From Merluccius polli (Eukaryota > Chordata > Actinopteri > Gadiformes > Merlucciidae), in the NCBI GenBank assembly GCA_030340625.1, contig JAOPHQ010004835.1, positions 494,001 through 558,000 of the forward strand: a stretch of 64,000 bases of DNA. Reading direction: 5' to 3'. Each line of letters starts with the position of its first letter. The stretch's first letter is position 1. Under the pieces are notes generated by a model that was given only the letters and a program-made list of their open reading frames with translations, made no database searches and was not told where the DNA came from. This document shows positions 1 through 12,947 of the stretch, piece after piece. Both the position numbers and the translations under genes were made by a program.

Positions 1-721
1 TCTAGGTCTAGCCAAAAGTAGTTTATTGTGTCAAGTGTTGTTTTCATGAATGTGATAATGACATTATTGTGTTTAATATTAGTGGTTCCTTCTGACAAAG
101 TTATTTATTTTCTGAAATGAAATGATTTGCTAACATTAGGTGTTTATTTATTCATTCAAACGCTGCTTTTGTTTGTAAAACTATAACCTTGAAATTTGGT
201 GTTCAGTTCTGAATGTTTGTCGTAAAACAAATTATATTTAAAATGGCATATATATATATATTAAATGGTATATGTTTTTATAAAATGATTCCAGTCTTTT
301 TTTGTTTAAAGTGAGTGGTTTTCCACTTAGGAATATGTATTTTGGGAATAATTCAATTACAAAGGAAGACTGCTCATGTTAAATGAAGGTTCATTGTGTA
401 ATCTGGTGTTTTCTTCCATAGTGAGATTTGCGCCATCACAGCACAGGATAAGTATAATAAGCTATTAATTAAACGGTTTGCTGTTTTCAATCGGCTAAAT
501 ATAAATGATCTGAACACAAAAGAGACCTGTTGTTGTTTTTGCAGGGTCAGCACCAGCTTCAATACTCTGGGAGGGCATTTGGTCTTAATACAGGGGCACA
601 CACAACCTTCCTGGACTAGTAATAGCCTTTAACATCTCAGTTGTCAGTTCATCCATACCATCATAACTCAACCAGCTCTAGGCTCTACAACGACTTCAAG
701 GAGGAGAATGAGAGTTCATAG
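1..721. other. AT-rich flank, no gene recognised
   Basis: The segment is AT-rich with no recognisable coding exon. It lies downstream of the minus-strand candidate gene ending at 722, so part of it may be that gene's 3' UTR. Nothing else is supported. Confidence 0.4.
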
Positions 722-2053
722 TTATCTAAGCTGGGGAATGGTCTTCTTCATTTCTGCTGGCAGCCAGAACTGATCTGGAGTCTGACCCAGAAATGAAGTA
801 GTACAAGGAGGAGCAGGGACGGGACCAGGAGGAGCAGGGACGGGACCAGGAGGACCAGGGATGGGACCAGGAGGACCAGGGACGGGACCAGGAGGAGCAA
901 GACTCCTATCTGATGCAACCTACATAAAGAAATGAAAAAGACAATAAAACATCTATCCGCTACACGCTACAGTATGTAAGACCAGCATGGAGGTTATTAC
1001 AGTTGCACTAACCAGAGGGGACGAGCCGGTCCTCACAGAGGATGGGGCAGAGAGAAAGGGGAGATGGGCCTGATGTATCTCGGACTGGAAGGAGGCGTCG
1101 CTGGAGGTGGGGTAGCGGAGGGAGTGCTTCTCCCAGCTGGGGTAGGGCTGGAGGGACGCTGTGAGAGAGGGGGAAACGGACCTCATGAAGTCAGGTTACA
1201 AAACAAGGATAGTGTATGGCTTAATGGCTGTGTTGTAAGTCATCAGGCACAGCTATAGGTACATGTACATGCTTCCTAGTCACGTTGAGATTAGGCCTGG
1301 CTGCAGCAGACAAAGTCCCACCGAACCGCGCTTTATCAAACTGAAAATCAATCAAGAATAGTCTTAATAAAATGGTGTTAAAAAGAACATATTACACACC
1401 AATACCATACAATGATATGACATGAAAGACATGTAAACACACAGATCAGAGATGAGTTGATCATGGTAAACCAGGTGAATGACATGGTAATTAATGTGAT
1501 TGAAATATTCACCATTGACAGCGTCAATGCAGGCCTCCCAGGGCTCTGTACAGGGGCCGCTGAGGTGGAGGCTGAGGCAGCTGGCCTGGATGCTGCAGGA
1601 CTACTCGCAGACTGAGAAAGATTAACCCATGAAACAAGCATTAATACTAATCCATATTATTCATTATGGGATTTTGTCCACACCACAAATAGTAAGCCTA
1701 CATAATGCATTTATTTCACCCAGGCTCTCAATATTACCTGCCGGGGGTGATAGCCACAGGTACATGTCTGCGCCCTCCTGAAGAGTGAGGTCTGCCCGCG
1801 CATTTGCATGGGACATTTCTCAATCTGTAATCAATTGAAATGCATGATTTACTTACAGACACAATCGGTTTACTCTGACGTTTTGGTATACTGTTGAGAC
1901 AAAGTTTACCTTCTGGTATAGGTTGAACCATTTGGCCTGCCTTGGAGATGGCCTGTTCCCTGCACTTGAGGGCCAAGTGCCAGAAGAGGCAAATGCCTTC
2001 AGGCGGCACACCCACTCATCAGCCCCCATGGCTCTATGCTTCTTAGAAGACAT
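722..2053 (-). CDS. Unrecognised five-exon candidate gene with proline-rich C-terminus
   Basis: I do not recognise this protein. Five open segments bounded by plausible splice sites join in phase 0 every time: 2053-1910, 1824-1738, 1611-1513, 1147-1037 and 919-722, giving about 212 aa. The first begins with ATG (MSSKKHRAMG) directly after an acceptor-like ttggcttcag, so an upstream non-coding exon is likely. The second ends CTCGYHPRQ, the third is Ser/Ala/Pro-rich, and the last carries five Gly/Ala-Pro-Pro repeats coded by a short tandem DNA repeat and ends KKTIPQLR, then stop. Consistent phase supports a real gene. Lack of any recognised domain, an alternative acceptor in exon 4 and an alternative open frame in the last exon weigh against it. 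Confidence 0.38.
814..900. repeat. Short coding-region tandem repeat (GGACCAGG-rich)
   Basis: About five near-identical units of roughly 20 bp built on gggacgggaccaggagga. Read on the minus strand in the candidate last exon, they code for the repeated Pro-Gly-Pro-Val-Pro-type segment. Length variation between individuals is expected. Confidence 0.7.
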
Positions 2054-2098
2054 CTGAAGCCAAGAGGAAGAAAGGCTAAGTATCCATACATTGTCATA

Positions 2099-2100
<2 letters not shown>

Positions 2101-2177
<77 letters not shown>

Positions 2178-2180
2178 TTA

Positions 2181-2236
<56 letters not shown>
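2101..2236. repeat. Compound (TA)n-(GT)n microsatellite
   Basis: About 70 bp of TA repeat is followed after a short break by about 50 bp of GT repeat. Open frames across it encode only Tyr-Ile or Cys-Val repeats and are not genes. Confidence 0.97.
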
Positions 2237-2237
<1 letters not shown>

Positions 2238-3687
2238 AACCTAGGAGTAATCATATTTGGGATGGGACCGTTACCAGTTACACTATATGAATATGAATAG
2301 AGGAAAAATAACAATATCCTAAATCATACACACTTTTATTTGAGACACACATTTGACATTCAATCAATGAAATGATAAATTACTATCAACATATTCCCAA
2401 ATAATTAGTTCTGAATTGATTACCTTACAGAGGTTCACGGTGAAGGTATAATAATATAATAGTTGTTTATAGATGACAATTAACAATTCCAAATCATACA
2501 TACGAAACAAATAATCCCTAATCAATCAATCATATCCGACTAAACAGGTAAATTATTAATGTTCATTATTAACGTCGTGTTGTTATTGGGCTACTGTCGC
2601 TATTGGGTCGAACACGACACTGATGCCAACAAGTTAACCGGTGAAGTTAGTGACGTGACAACCGAAGGAATTAAGCAACGATATAAGAAATCAAGCGAGG
2701 ATACATGACGACATAGATCGCATTGTAACTTTAGTTAGCGCCGTCGGACTTTGAATGAATTACTACGAATGTACTACGTAAGCTAACGAGCTAGCGCATT
2801 TACAATGTCGCTCATTTCCACAATTTAATTTCATCTGTAAATGTAAATCATGTGTCGTAATGTAAATCAAATAGTTACCTTGTCGTGTAGTTTTCCGAAG
2901 TGCTATGTGCTTATATTCGCGTTACTACTACCGCTACCTTCTTCAGACGGTCACCTGTCCGTCACTTGCTCGCGATTGGCTTAGCGGAAAATGGAAGGGG
3001 AAGATGTGATTGGTCAACATATGGAGAAGAAATGGAAGGGGAAGATGTGATTGGTCAACATATGGAGAAGAAATGGAAGGGGAAGATGTGATTGGTCAAC
3101 ATATGGACAAGAAATGGACCGCAAAATGGAATGGGAAGATTTTATTGGACAGTTGACACGCGAGAAAAGAAGCCGAACCTGAGGTATATCTCTACCAAGC
3201 TGCTTATTGAATCAGTGCTTCAGAGGACCTCGCTCCTCTCAGGACTGTGGACATACAGCCTCCACCTTCATCATGCCATCACCATCACGACACGTTTTGA
3301 TTGGCCTGTAAGGCCTACATTTCGATAAGGATGGATGGATCGTCGTTGAATGTCACCTAAGACAATCCGACACGCCGACAGCTTGTTATTAAAACAAAAC
3401 AATAGAGTACTTAATTTGACTTTTAATAACTCATTTCACTTTTTTTTTTAGAAATGCAAACCGACAACCGACCACGTTTCCGTGTAAATGTCCGTACGTT
3501 TTCCAAGGACAACTGGAAATCGTGGTTTACCAATCTTTGCAGTTCGTGTCAGCTCTACCCAGCCTACAATATAATACCTATAATAATCTATAATACCTAT
3601 AACCTATAATACATTAAAACATAATTTCATAGACGGAGGCTGTCGGGGACCCAAGGACGCAAAGCGGGTTTAAAAAAAAAAAAGTTA
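2237..3687. other. Intergenic region with CCAAT-bearing tandem repeat
   Basis: No coding exon was recognised. The stretch 2640-2900 has promoter-like elements (a tgacgtgac CRE-like site) that could serve the minus-strand candidate gene. A 41-bp direct repeat around 2985-3112 has about three copies, each containing gattggtcaac, an inverted CCAAT box. Further attgg sites lie at about 2973, 3144 and 3299. Confidence 0.5.
3671..3683 (-). terminator. Pol III oligo-T terminator of tRNA-Lys
   Basis: The A-tract on the plus strand reads as a T-run on the minus strand, starting a few bases after the tRNA 3' end. Confidence 0.85.
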
Positions 3688-3760
3688 CGCCCGAACAGGG
3701 ACTTGAACCCTGGACCCTCAGATTAAAAGTCTGATGCTCTACCGACTGAGCTATCCGGGC
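3688..3760 (-). tRNA. tRNA-Lys (anticodon UUU)
   Basis: On the minus strand the 73-nt sequence starts GCCCGGATAGCTCAGTCGG and ends GTTCGGGC plus a G discriminator. The acceptor arms pair (GCCCGGA with the 3' end, one mismatch allowed). Box A is TAGCTCAGTCGGTAGAGC, box B is GGTTCAAGTCC, and the anticodon loop reads ACTTTTAA, anticodon TTT. There is no intron. A run of T on the minus strand (A-tract at 3672-3683) follows at once and is a strong RNA polymerase III terminator. The tRNA is divergent from GATC, whose ATG is 190 bp away. Confidence 0.97.
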
Positions 3761-3949
3761 GCTCAGAGGTTGACGGTGGCCGCTGCTCTATACACCATTG
3801 GTAGACTACTGGGCAGACTCCGCCCACCTCCATTCTACGTCACAGCTAGGTTCGTTCACAGCTAGTAGCGTTTGTTTGCTAGCTCAACGTTGTCCGCTCT
3901 ATGTATGCGGTACTCTAGAATCCATTAGTTTCAGCCAGTGTTACTGAAT

Positions 3950-5221
3950 ATGCTTGGGATTAATCAGATATGTGCACACAGAGTGCCTTTGGCCGTGATA
4001 CGGCCTTTATTACATACTTCCACAACCGACAATGTGTTGTCAACAAACGTGAAGACCTTGAGGAATACAAGACGCACACAGGCGACACTAGTAACGGCTG
4101 CACGTCTGTACAGCTCTCATAAACACAACTCAAAGGTAAAATCAATCGCTGGAGTTTAATAATAATAATATCCAGTGGATGACCACTAAACGTTGTGCCT
4201 GATTTAGGTACCAAAGTTTGCAACGTGGGAACCCCTGAGAGAAGAGCAGCTCCCACCGGTAACCAAATAACACTTCATAAGTGTACTGTCGTCTGGTTCA
4301 AAATCAAACTACAAATGCAAGCTAAATATGTCAAAAATAACATTTCCCATTCTTTAAACTATATACTTTTATGTGTCTTATGATATGGCTCTTCATCTCG
4401 TATTGTGTATAGCCCAATACACTTGATTCTGAGCAAAACATTGACCAAACAGTAATTTGTTTCAAGGCGACACAAGTCCCCGCCGACCTGGTGGACAAAC
4501 TGGAGAGACTGGCCTTGGTGGACTTCCGCACCAGGGAGGGTCTGGCCTGTCTGGAGAGAGCCATACGGTTTGCAGATCAGCTTCATGTGGTGGATACAAG
4601 TGGAGTAGAGCCGATGGATTCCGTCCAGGAACACAGGTATAAAGGGCCTATTCTGACTGAATTGTAATAATCATCATGATTACACACAACACATGCACTT
4701 GCCTACATGATTTCAAAAGCCCATAGGCATAAGTTTCTGGGTCTTTAAAAAAAACGTTTTACAATGAGCGTGGCCTGATGACCTCAATTCAGAGCAGGTT
4801 TGCAATATCCTGTTGCTTTGGAAACGTGATGTGGTTTTCAGGCAGCTGTTCTTGAGAGGCGATGTGGTGACTGAAGGGGACTGTGCGGAGACGCTGCTTC
4901 AACTTTCAAGCACCACAGAGGAAGAGTACTTTGTTGCACCTCCGGGTATGAATAAAAACAACCACAATATACCTATAAAAAAAACACCACACACCAATCC
5001 ACATTTAGTCCAGCACAAGAGAGAAATTGAATTCCCAGTTAACCCTACATAGCAACCAGTATGGTCTAATATTGTTTTCATACATTTGGGATTTCCCTGT
5101 GTTATTTGTGATTATGGATTCAGAAATAGTTTTTCATGTAAATGTGTTGTTGTTTTTGTCCACAGGAAACATTCCTCTTCCAACGCGGGAGGATCGAGCT
5201 TCCATGTTGAAACACTCTTAA
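3950..5221 (+). CDS. gatc: Glutamyl-tRNA(Gln) amidotransferase subunit C, mitochondrial
   Basis: GATC is the small structural subunit of the mitochondrial GatCAB complex, which converts Glu-tRNA(Gln) to Gln-tRNA(Gln). Five exons join in consistent phase: 3950-4135, 4208-4258, 4467-4636, 4842-4945 and 5166-5221, giving 188 aa. Exon 1 encodes an Arg/Ser/Thr-rich, acid-poor N-terminus with LYSSHKHNS, a plausible mitochondrial targeting sequence. Exon 2 gives VPKFATWEP, exon 3 the family core LERLALVDF and DGVEP-like SGVEPMDSV, exon 4 EEYFVAPPG, and exon 5 NIPLP with a short tail. The first ATG in this frame that is open is at 3950; the frame extends upstream only to a GTG. All introns are GT-AG and short. 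Family identity is clear from the core. Confidence 0.95.
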
Positions 5222-6060
5222 CATGTTGTATATGTACAGCAGGCCTATGTATGTGTATTGCATTGTATGTATTTGTTTGTATTTGTATGTTTTATACAGG
5301 CCATTTTTTAAAGAAATGTTATTCAGTTTGACTCTTGCCGCCCAACATTATACAAACCCAACCTGTTAATCAGCCCTAAAGACAGCATTTATTTCTATTA
5401 AAAAAACATAATTCAATCCAATGCTTTTTCAGACATGTTGTCATTTATAATTCTTTTCATAGGCACCTGGTGGCCATGACAACTGTAAGATACAATAGGG
5501 AAATGTGGGTGTCAAGGCAAGTTGGGGGTAACAACATTAAATATTGTTCAGAATATGGGCAAATAAGTAAATATTAAGTAAGTAAGTAATATATTTCCAT
5601 CTGAGATGTGTTCTATTTAGGTCCAAGTTTCCAGATGTTAAGCCTATGTACTGTCGCAGATTCATGCATGAGTTATTAGTTATTACATTAGTAGCTGAAG
5701 AGAAGTTACGCTGCCCTGACGACTTGGGATTCGGTACAGAACCGGTTTTTGTGAATCTAAATACAAACCTATTTTAGTCAATGTTTATGCTCCCAGGACA
5801 CTGTAGATGCATTTTGTTGCTTCATAATCAACGTCATTGTCATGTTGTAAAACTCTTGTTTCGGTTGTTGTTTATGTTATGTTAATACGTTGAGTTTCGT
5901 TTAATCATAAAATACTTGGGTGGACCATCGAACTATTCAACCCATAAACGTGTTCACACGCACAACAATGACGTCATACATTCTGACTAATCCCTTCATA
6001 ACGTGGAAACCACCTCTGGGCTGCTTATCGCCACTAGGAGGAGACCGAAACTCAGCTGAC
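5222..6060. other. Intergenic region between GATC and the ISG15 array
   Basis: AT-rich sequence without recognisable exons. From about 5990 it contains the segment gtggaaaccacctctgggc and ctaggaggagaccgaaactc, which is repeated upstream of the other ISG15 units (about 7765 and 16035) and so marks the upstream end of the duplicated unit. Confidence 0.55.
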
Positions 6061-6110
6061 AGTTAGAGCTCATCTTTCTATGGCTGTAGAATGTAGAACG
6101 TTTCTGGCCG

Positions 6111-6180
6111 GAGAAAGGAAACTGAGTGACACGTGACCACTGACCGCCGCTTCGAAAACGAAACTTATGCGCGGCTATTT
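6111..6180 (+). promoter_or_regulatory. ISG15 unit 1 promoter with ISRE and TATA-like box
   Basis: A perfect interferon-stimulated response element GAAAACGAAACT lies at 6154-6165. A second GAAA-type site (gagaaaggaaactga) is at 6111-6125. A TATA-like ctatttaaac follows at about 6175. The same arrangement precedes all four units, at 8908, 13726 and 16185. IRF/STAT-driven induction is inferred from these motifs and the gene family. Confidence 0.88.
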
Positions 6181-6389
6181 AAACCCAACGCATCACCGGT
6201 GTTGTGGAGAAGAGAAACGTTGTTCACCGAGTCATCGTCCTCTTTATCCGAGACTCAGACGGAGGTAGGTTAACGTGTAGGCTATTTGAGTGTGTTTATT
6301 ATGCTTAATAGGGGTGTATTTTCGAAAAATAAAATACATCTAAAATGCGTGTATTTCTTTTTTTTCCAGAAAAAGCAGTATTCGTCATC

Positions 6390-6863
6390 ATGGATATTAA
6401 AATCACTCTACTTAACGGGGATTCACATCCACTAAGAGTCCCACCAGGGACCACCGTGGGCTCGCTGAAAACCCTCATCTTTAACCAGTTTAAACTCTCT
6501 CCGGAGAGTCAGCGGCTGTCATACGACAACGGGCAGAAAATGATTCTTGATGATGCATTAAAATCTCTGAGTGACTATAATTTGCCACCCGGCGCAAATA
6601 TCGTCGTGCTGGTCACCGAGCCCACTGATATCCAGGTGTTCCTGAAAACGGAGAGGGGCCAGACGCACACATACAGCATCCCACCTGGGGAGACGGTGGC
6701 GGGCTTCAAGCTCAAGGTTAGACAGAGGGAAGGAGTTGCCGAGGACCAACAAAGGCTGATCCACGAAGGCAAGCAGATGGACGACGGCCATCGTACACTG
6801 GAATACTATCACGTGAAAGAGCACAGCACCATCTACCTGACCGGACGGCTGAGAGGCGGCTAG
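6390..6863 (+). CDS. isg15: ISG15-like interferon-stimulated ubiquitin-like modifier, copy 1
   Basis: A 157-aa protein of two tandem ubiquitin-like domains (about residues 1-75 and 80-157) joined by TEPTD and ending exactly in LRGG, then stop. ISG15 is conjugated through this C-terminal Gly-Gly to target lysines in antiviral defence, and also acts as a secreted factor. The ATG sits in exon 2; a 5' UTR exon ends at 6264 with AG|GTAGGT and exon 2 starts at 6370 after ttttccag, as in ISG15 genes of other vertebrates. There is no peptide after LRGG, so no processing would be needed. The promoter has an ISRE 225 bp upstream of the ATG. Polyadenylation signal AATAAA near 7090. Intact. Confidence 0.95.
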   Translation: MDIKITLLNGDSHPLRVPPGTTVGSLKTLIFNQFKLSPESQRLSYDNGQKMILDDALKSLSDYNLPPGANIVVLVTEPTDIQVFLKTERGQTHTYSIPPGETVAGFKLKVRQREGVAEDQQRLIHEGKQMDDGHRTLEYYHVKEHSTIYLTGRLRGG

Positions 6864-7879
<1,016 letters not shown>

Positions 7880-8837
7880 CAGCGGCGGACTCAGGCTGTT
7901 TGAAGGGCAGGGCGAAAAGAAAAGAGCACTTACTGCTACTGCACGACATGGGGCCCCGTCAACGCCCAAAAAGCATTGCTTAAAAATAGGGACAGTGCAG
8001 ATCGAGAAACATCAAAATATAATCTAGATATTACTGTTAGCCAGCCCCATGCAAAAATGCAGAACATATTTGCTCATGGCCATACAATAGGCCGTTTTGA
8101 ATGTAAGCAGGGTTTGACTATTTGGCGGCACCCGTGGACTGTCATCATGGCACCCACTTTGGGAAATCCTTAAAAAAAAACAGTAGGCCTACCCCTTTCC
8201 ATGGAAGGGCACCCATAGGGAAGATCAAGTTTAGACCATTGTAAAGACACCTTATAGGGCGCTGCATCATGTTTTCTCTACTAGAAGGGCATTCATTAAG
8301 ACATGTTATAGAGTTTTCTTGCTCTAGAGGGCACATCATAATGTATTGCATCGGGGCACAGAGGGCACTGAATAGCCTACTTGTTCCCCCATTTTTTCCA
8401 CCTCTCACTTGGAAGGGCATCTAAGAGGGTACTTCATGAGTTTTCCTCAAACGCACCTGTAGGGAACTTCAAGTATATCCCATTGTAAGGGCACCTATGG
8501 CATCACATCACATTTTATCCACTGGAAGGGAATCCATTAGGAAACCTTCCAACATTTTCATGCACGTAAGGATACCCTTTATACAGCATCCCATTTTCTC
8601 AACTGGAAAGGGCACCCTTTGGGACACTGTTATGTAGTGGCAGCATAGAGGGCACTTTATCACGGCACTGTTTACCTTTGTAAGGGCATCCATAGGGTTT
8701 GTCAAGTTTAGACAATTGGAAGGCACCAATAGGGAACTGCATCACATTTTATCCACTAATAGAGCACTCAATAAGACATGTTATTGCATTATATTTCGTT
8801 TTCGCCCCCCCCCCCCCCCCCCCTGAGTCCGCCAGTG
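7880..8837. mobile_element. Non-autonomous hAT-type element in ISG15 unit 2 promoter region
   Basis: The left end CAGCGGCGGACTCAGG and the right end (reverse complement CACTGGCGGACTCAG) form imperfect terminal inverted repeats. They are flanked by the 8-bp target duplication CTGTAGAT / CTGTAGAA, diagnostic of hAT transposons. The 958-bp interior has no transposase. It consists of degenerate repeats built on aagggcacc..atagg and ends in a C-tract. It lies between the upstream block and the ISRE of unit 2. A derived copy sits in unit 3, and units 1 and 4 lack it. Confidence 0.82.
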
Positions 8838-8869
8838 CTGTAGAATGTAGATTGTTTCAAGTCGGAGAA

Positions 8870-8945
8870 ACGAAACTGAGCGACACGTGACCACTGACAG
8901 CTGTTTGGAAAACGAAACTTATGATGCGCGGCTATTTAAACCCAA
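8870..8945 (+). promoter_or_regulatory. ISG15 unit 2 promoter with ISRE
   Basis: A perfect ISRE GAAAACGAAACT is at 8908-8919, a second site gagaaacgaaactgag at about 8866-8881, and TATA-like ctatttaaac near 8933. The promoter is closely similar to unit 1. Confidence 0.88.
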
Positions 8946-9156
8946 CGCATCACCGCTGATGTGGAAAAGAGAAACGTTGTTCACCTCCATCGTCCTCTTT
9001 ATCCGAGACTTCAGACAGAGGTAAGTTAACGTGTAGGACTAAGCTATTTTAGTGTGTTTATTATGCTTAATAGGGGTGTAAATTCGAATATATATATAAC
9101 CTACATCTAAAATGCGTGTATTTATTTTTTTTCCAGAAGAAGCAGTATTCGTCATC

Positions 9157-9633
9157 ATGGATATTAAAATCACTCTTCTTAACGGGGAGTCACATCCACT
9201 AAGCGTCCCACCAGGGACCACCGTGGGCTCGCTGAAAACCCTCATCTTTAACCAGTTTAAACTCTCCCCGACGAGTCAGCGGCTGTTATACGACAACAAC
9301 GGGCAGAAAATGATTCTTGATGATGCCTTAAAATCTCTGAGTGACTATAATTTGCCACCCGGCGCAAATATCTTCGTGCTGGTCACCGAGCCCACTGAAA
9401 TCCAAGTGTTCCTGAAAACATTGACGGGCCAGATACACACATACAACATCCCACCTGGGGAGACGGTGGCGGGCTTCAAGCTCAAGGTTAAACAGAGGGA
9501 GCGAGTTGCCGTGGACCAACAAATGCTGATCCACGAAGGCAAGACGTTGGTCGAGGGCCATCGTACACTGGAATACTATGATGTGAAAGAGCACAGCACC
9601 ATCTTCATGACCGGACGGCTGAGAGGCGGCTAG
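9157..9633 (+). CDS. isg15: ISG15-like ubiquitin-like modifier, copy 2
   Basis: A 158-aa, two-domain ubiquitin-like protein ending in LRGG, then stop, closely similar to copy 1. Differences include one extra Asn (YDNNGQK), NIFVLV for NIVVLV, LTGQIHTYN for ERGQTHTYS and KTLVEGHRT for KQMDDGHRT. The differences cluster in the second domain and suggest divergence in partner contacts. Non-coding exon 1 ends at 9020 (cagacagag|gtaagt), and exon 2 begins at 9137. The ISRE/TATA promoter is intact. Intact and probably functional. Confidence 0.95.
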   Translation: MDIKITLLNGESHPLSVPPGTTVGSLKTLIFNQFKLSPTSQRLLYDNNGQKMILDDALKSLSDYNLPPGANIFVLVTEPTEIQVFLKTLTGQIHTYNIPPGETVAGFKLKVKQRERVAVDQQMLIHEGKTLVEGHRTLEYYDVKEHSTIFMTGRLRGG

Positions 9634-10356
9634 GACTCGGGAGGAGACGCGTCAAGACAAGCAATATGCCACAAGCAATATGCCAAGTTATTCCCTGGCA
9701 TATTCCTTCACTAACGGCCTGAACTTCCCCATGTTTTAATTTGGTTAAATATGTAGCATTTATGTAATGTTTTGGATAGACCATTAGAAAAGTAGCTTAG
9801 CCTGTGTTTGTACCTTTAATTATGTTACTGTTATTATGCATTAAATAACTATTTAAATAAATATTGTATTTAAAACCACATTCATTTTCTGTACGACTTA
9901 GCCGATAAAATGTTCTACAAGAACATTTATTGTATTTATATATCTACAGTCCATCTCTGTTTGTTGATGTTTGGTTAACTGTATTATTTGACAAGACTTG
10001 GGCGTTCTCCAAAATTAAAATTAAAAAAAGTTGAATGAAGTAATTTGTCACAACAAGCAGCACAGGACAATTCAGAACACAAGTGACCTATGTAGCGAGA
10101 AAGAAGTAGGCCTAGACCTGGAGAAGTTGATTAATGTCCAAGAAAAAGTGATTTAAGAGAACTAAGTAAAAAGTAACTTTTACAAGAGCAAAGTTATTGA
10201 GACATACAAAGAGCATAATGCATGGGAATGACGTTTCACCATTTGTGAGATAATGAGATTGAAAAAGAAGATACTATAGATTTATTTACATTACATTTAT
10301 TAGATTTCTTCTTTCGCCCTCGTATCCTCACCAAGCTTTATGTGGTAACACACACT
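9634..10356. other. 3' flank of ISG15 unit 2
   Basis: The duplicated downstream block with AATAAA near 9857. It is homologous to 7080-7600, 15430-15930 and 18190-18660. No gene. Confidence 0.7.
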
Positions 10357-10630
10357 ATTGTGGAAAAAACTCGAACAACATTTAACACTTAACTTGACAC
10401 AATAAGAGAGTTCAGGAGATCTGAAGTATGAAAGATAAAGACTTTATTTGTACTCAAGAGCAAGCACAAATATAGCCGAGTTGGTTTGACAAATAACTGG
10501 TATTGTGATTCAGACTTCAGGTTATATTGGCTCCCTTTGTGGTTTCCTCCTCCATGCATTAATCACCCAATCACAACAACCTATACATTGTTTACCTATT
10601 CGAACCTAAAGATTAGGCTCCTCCCCTGTG
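10357..10630 (-). mobile_element. LTR-like repeat, copy A (truncated)
   Basis: Highly similar to 25996-26310. On the minus strand that copy begins TGTAATGG and ends CCACAACA, with an AATAAA (gtacaaataaagtctt) inside, as in an LTR. Copy A lacks the last 45 bp or so and abuts the left end of the second hAT-type element, whose first bases it has replaced. Confidence 0.6.
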
Positions 10631-11054
10631 CGGACTCAGGCTGTTTGAAGGGCAGGGCGAAAAGAAAAGAGCACCTATTGCACGACATGGGGCCCCCCCG
10701 TCAACGCCCCAAAAGCATCGCTTAAAAATAGGGACAGTGCAGATCGAGAAACATAAAATATAATCTAGATATTACTGTTAGCCCATCGGCCCCATGCAAA
10801 AATGCAGAAAATATTTGCTCATGGCCATACAATAGGCCGTTTTGAATGTAAGCAGGGTTTGACTATTTGGCGGCACCCGTGGACTGTCATCATGGCACCC
10901 ACTTTGGGAAATCCTAAAAAAAACAGTAGCCTATACCCCTTTCCATGCAAGCTAGGGCACCCATAGGGAAGATCAAGTTTAGACCATTGTAAAGACGCGT
11001 TATAGGGCGCTGCATCATGTTTTCTCTACTAGAAGGGCATTCATTAAGAAATGT

Positions 11055-12557
<1,503 letters not shown>

Positions 12558-12947
12558 ATGTTATAGAGTTTTCTTGCTCTAGAGGGCACATCATAATTTA
12601 TTGCATGGGGGCACAGAGGGCACTGAATACTTGTTCCCCCATTTTTTCCACCTCTCACTTGGAAGGGCATCTAAGAGGGTACTTCATGAGTTTTCCGCAA
12701 ACGCAACTGTAGGGAACTTCAAGTAAATCCCATTGTAAGTGCACCTATTGGCATCACATCACATTTTCTCCACTGGAAGGGAATCCATTAGGAAACCTTC
12801 CAACATGTTCATGCACGTAAGGATACCCTTTATACAGCATCCCATTCAGCATCTCAACTGGAAAGGGCACCCTTTGGGACACTGTTATGTAGTGGCACAG
12901 CATATAGGGCACTTTATCACGGCACTGTTTACCTTTTGTAAGGGCAT

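Noticed and set aside
3171..3960. TRIAP1, which I recall as head-to-head with GATC in mammals
   Set aside because: No sequence resembling a TRIAP1 exon was seen on either strand upstream of GATC in this window.
3960..4634. Minus-strand open frames opposite GATC
   Set aside because: They are shadows of the GATC exons, with no domains or splice logic.
6345..6389. Upstream extension of the ISG15 frame (MRVFLFFP...) in copies 1 and 2
   Set aside because: The extension is intron sequence plus the splice acceptor. The in-frame ATG after the acceptor begins the true protein MDIKITLLNG.
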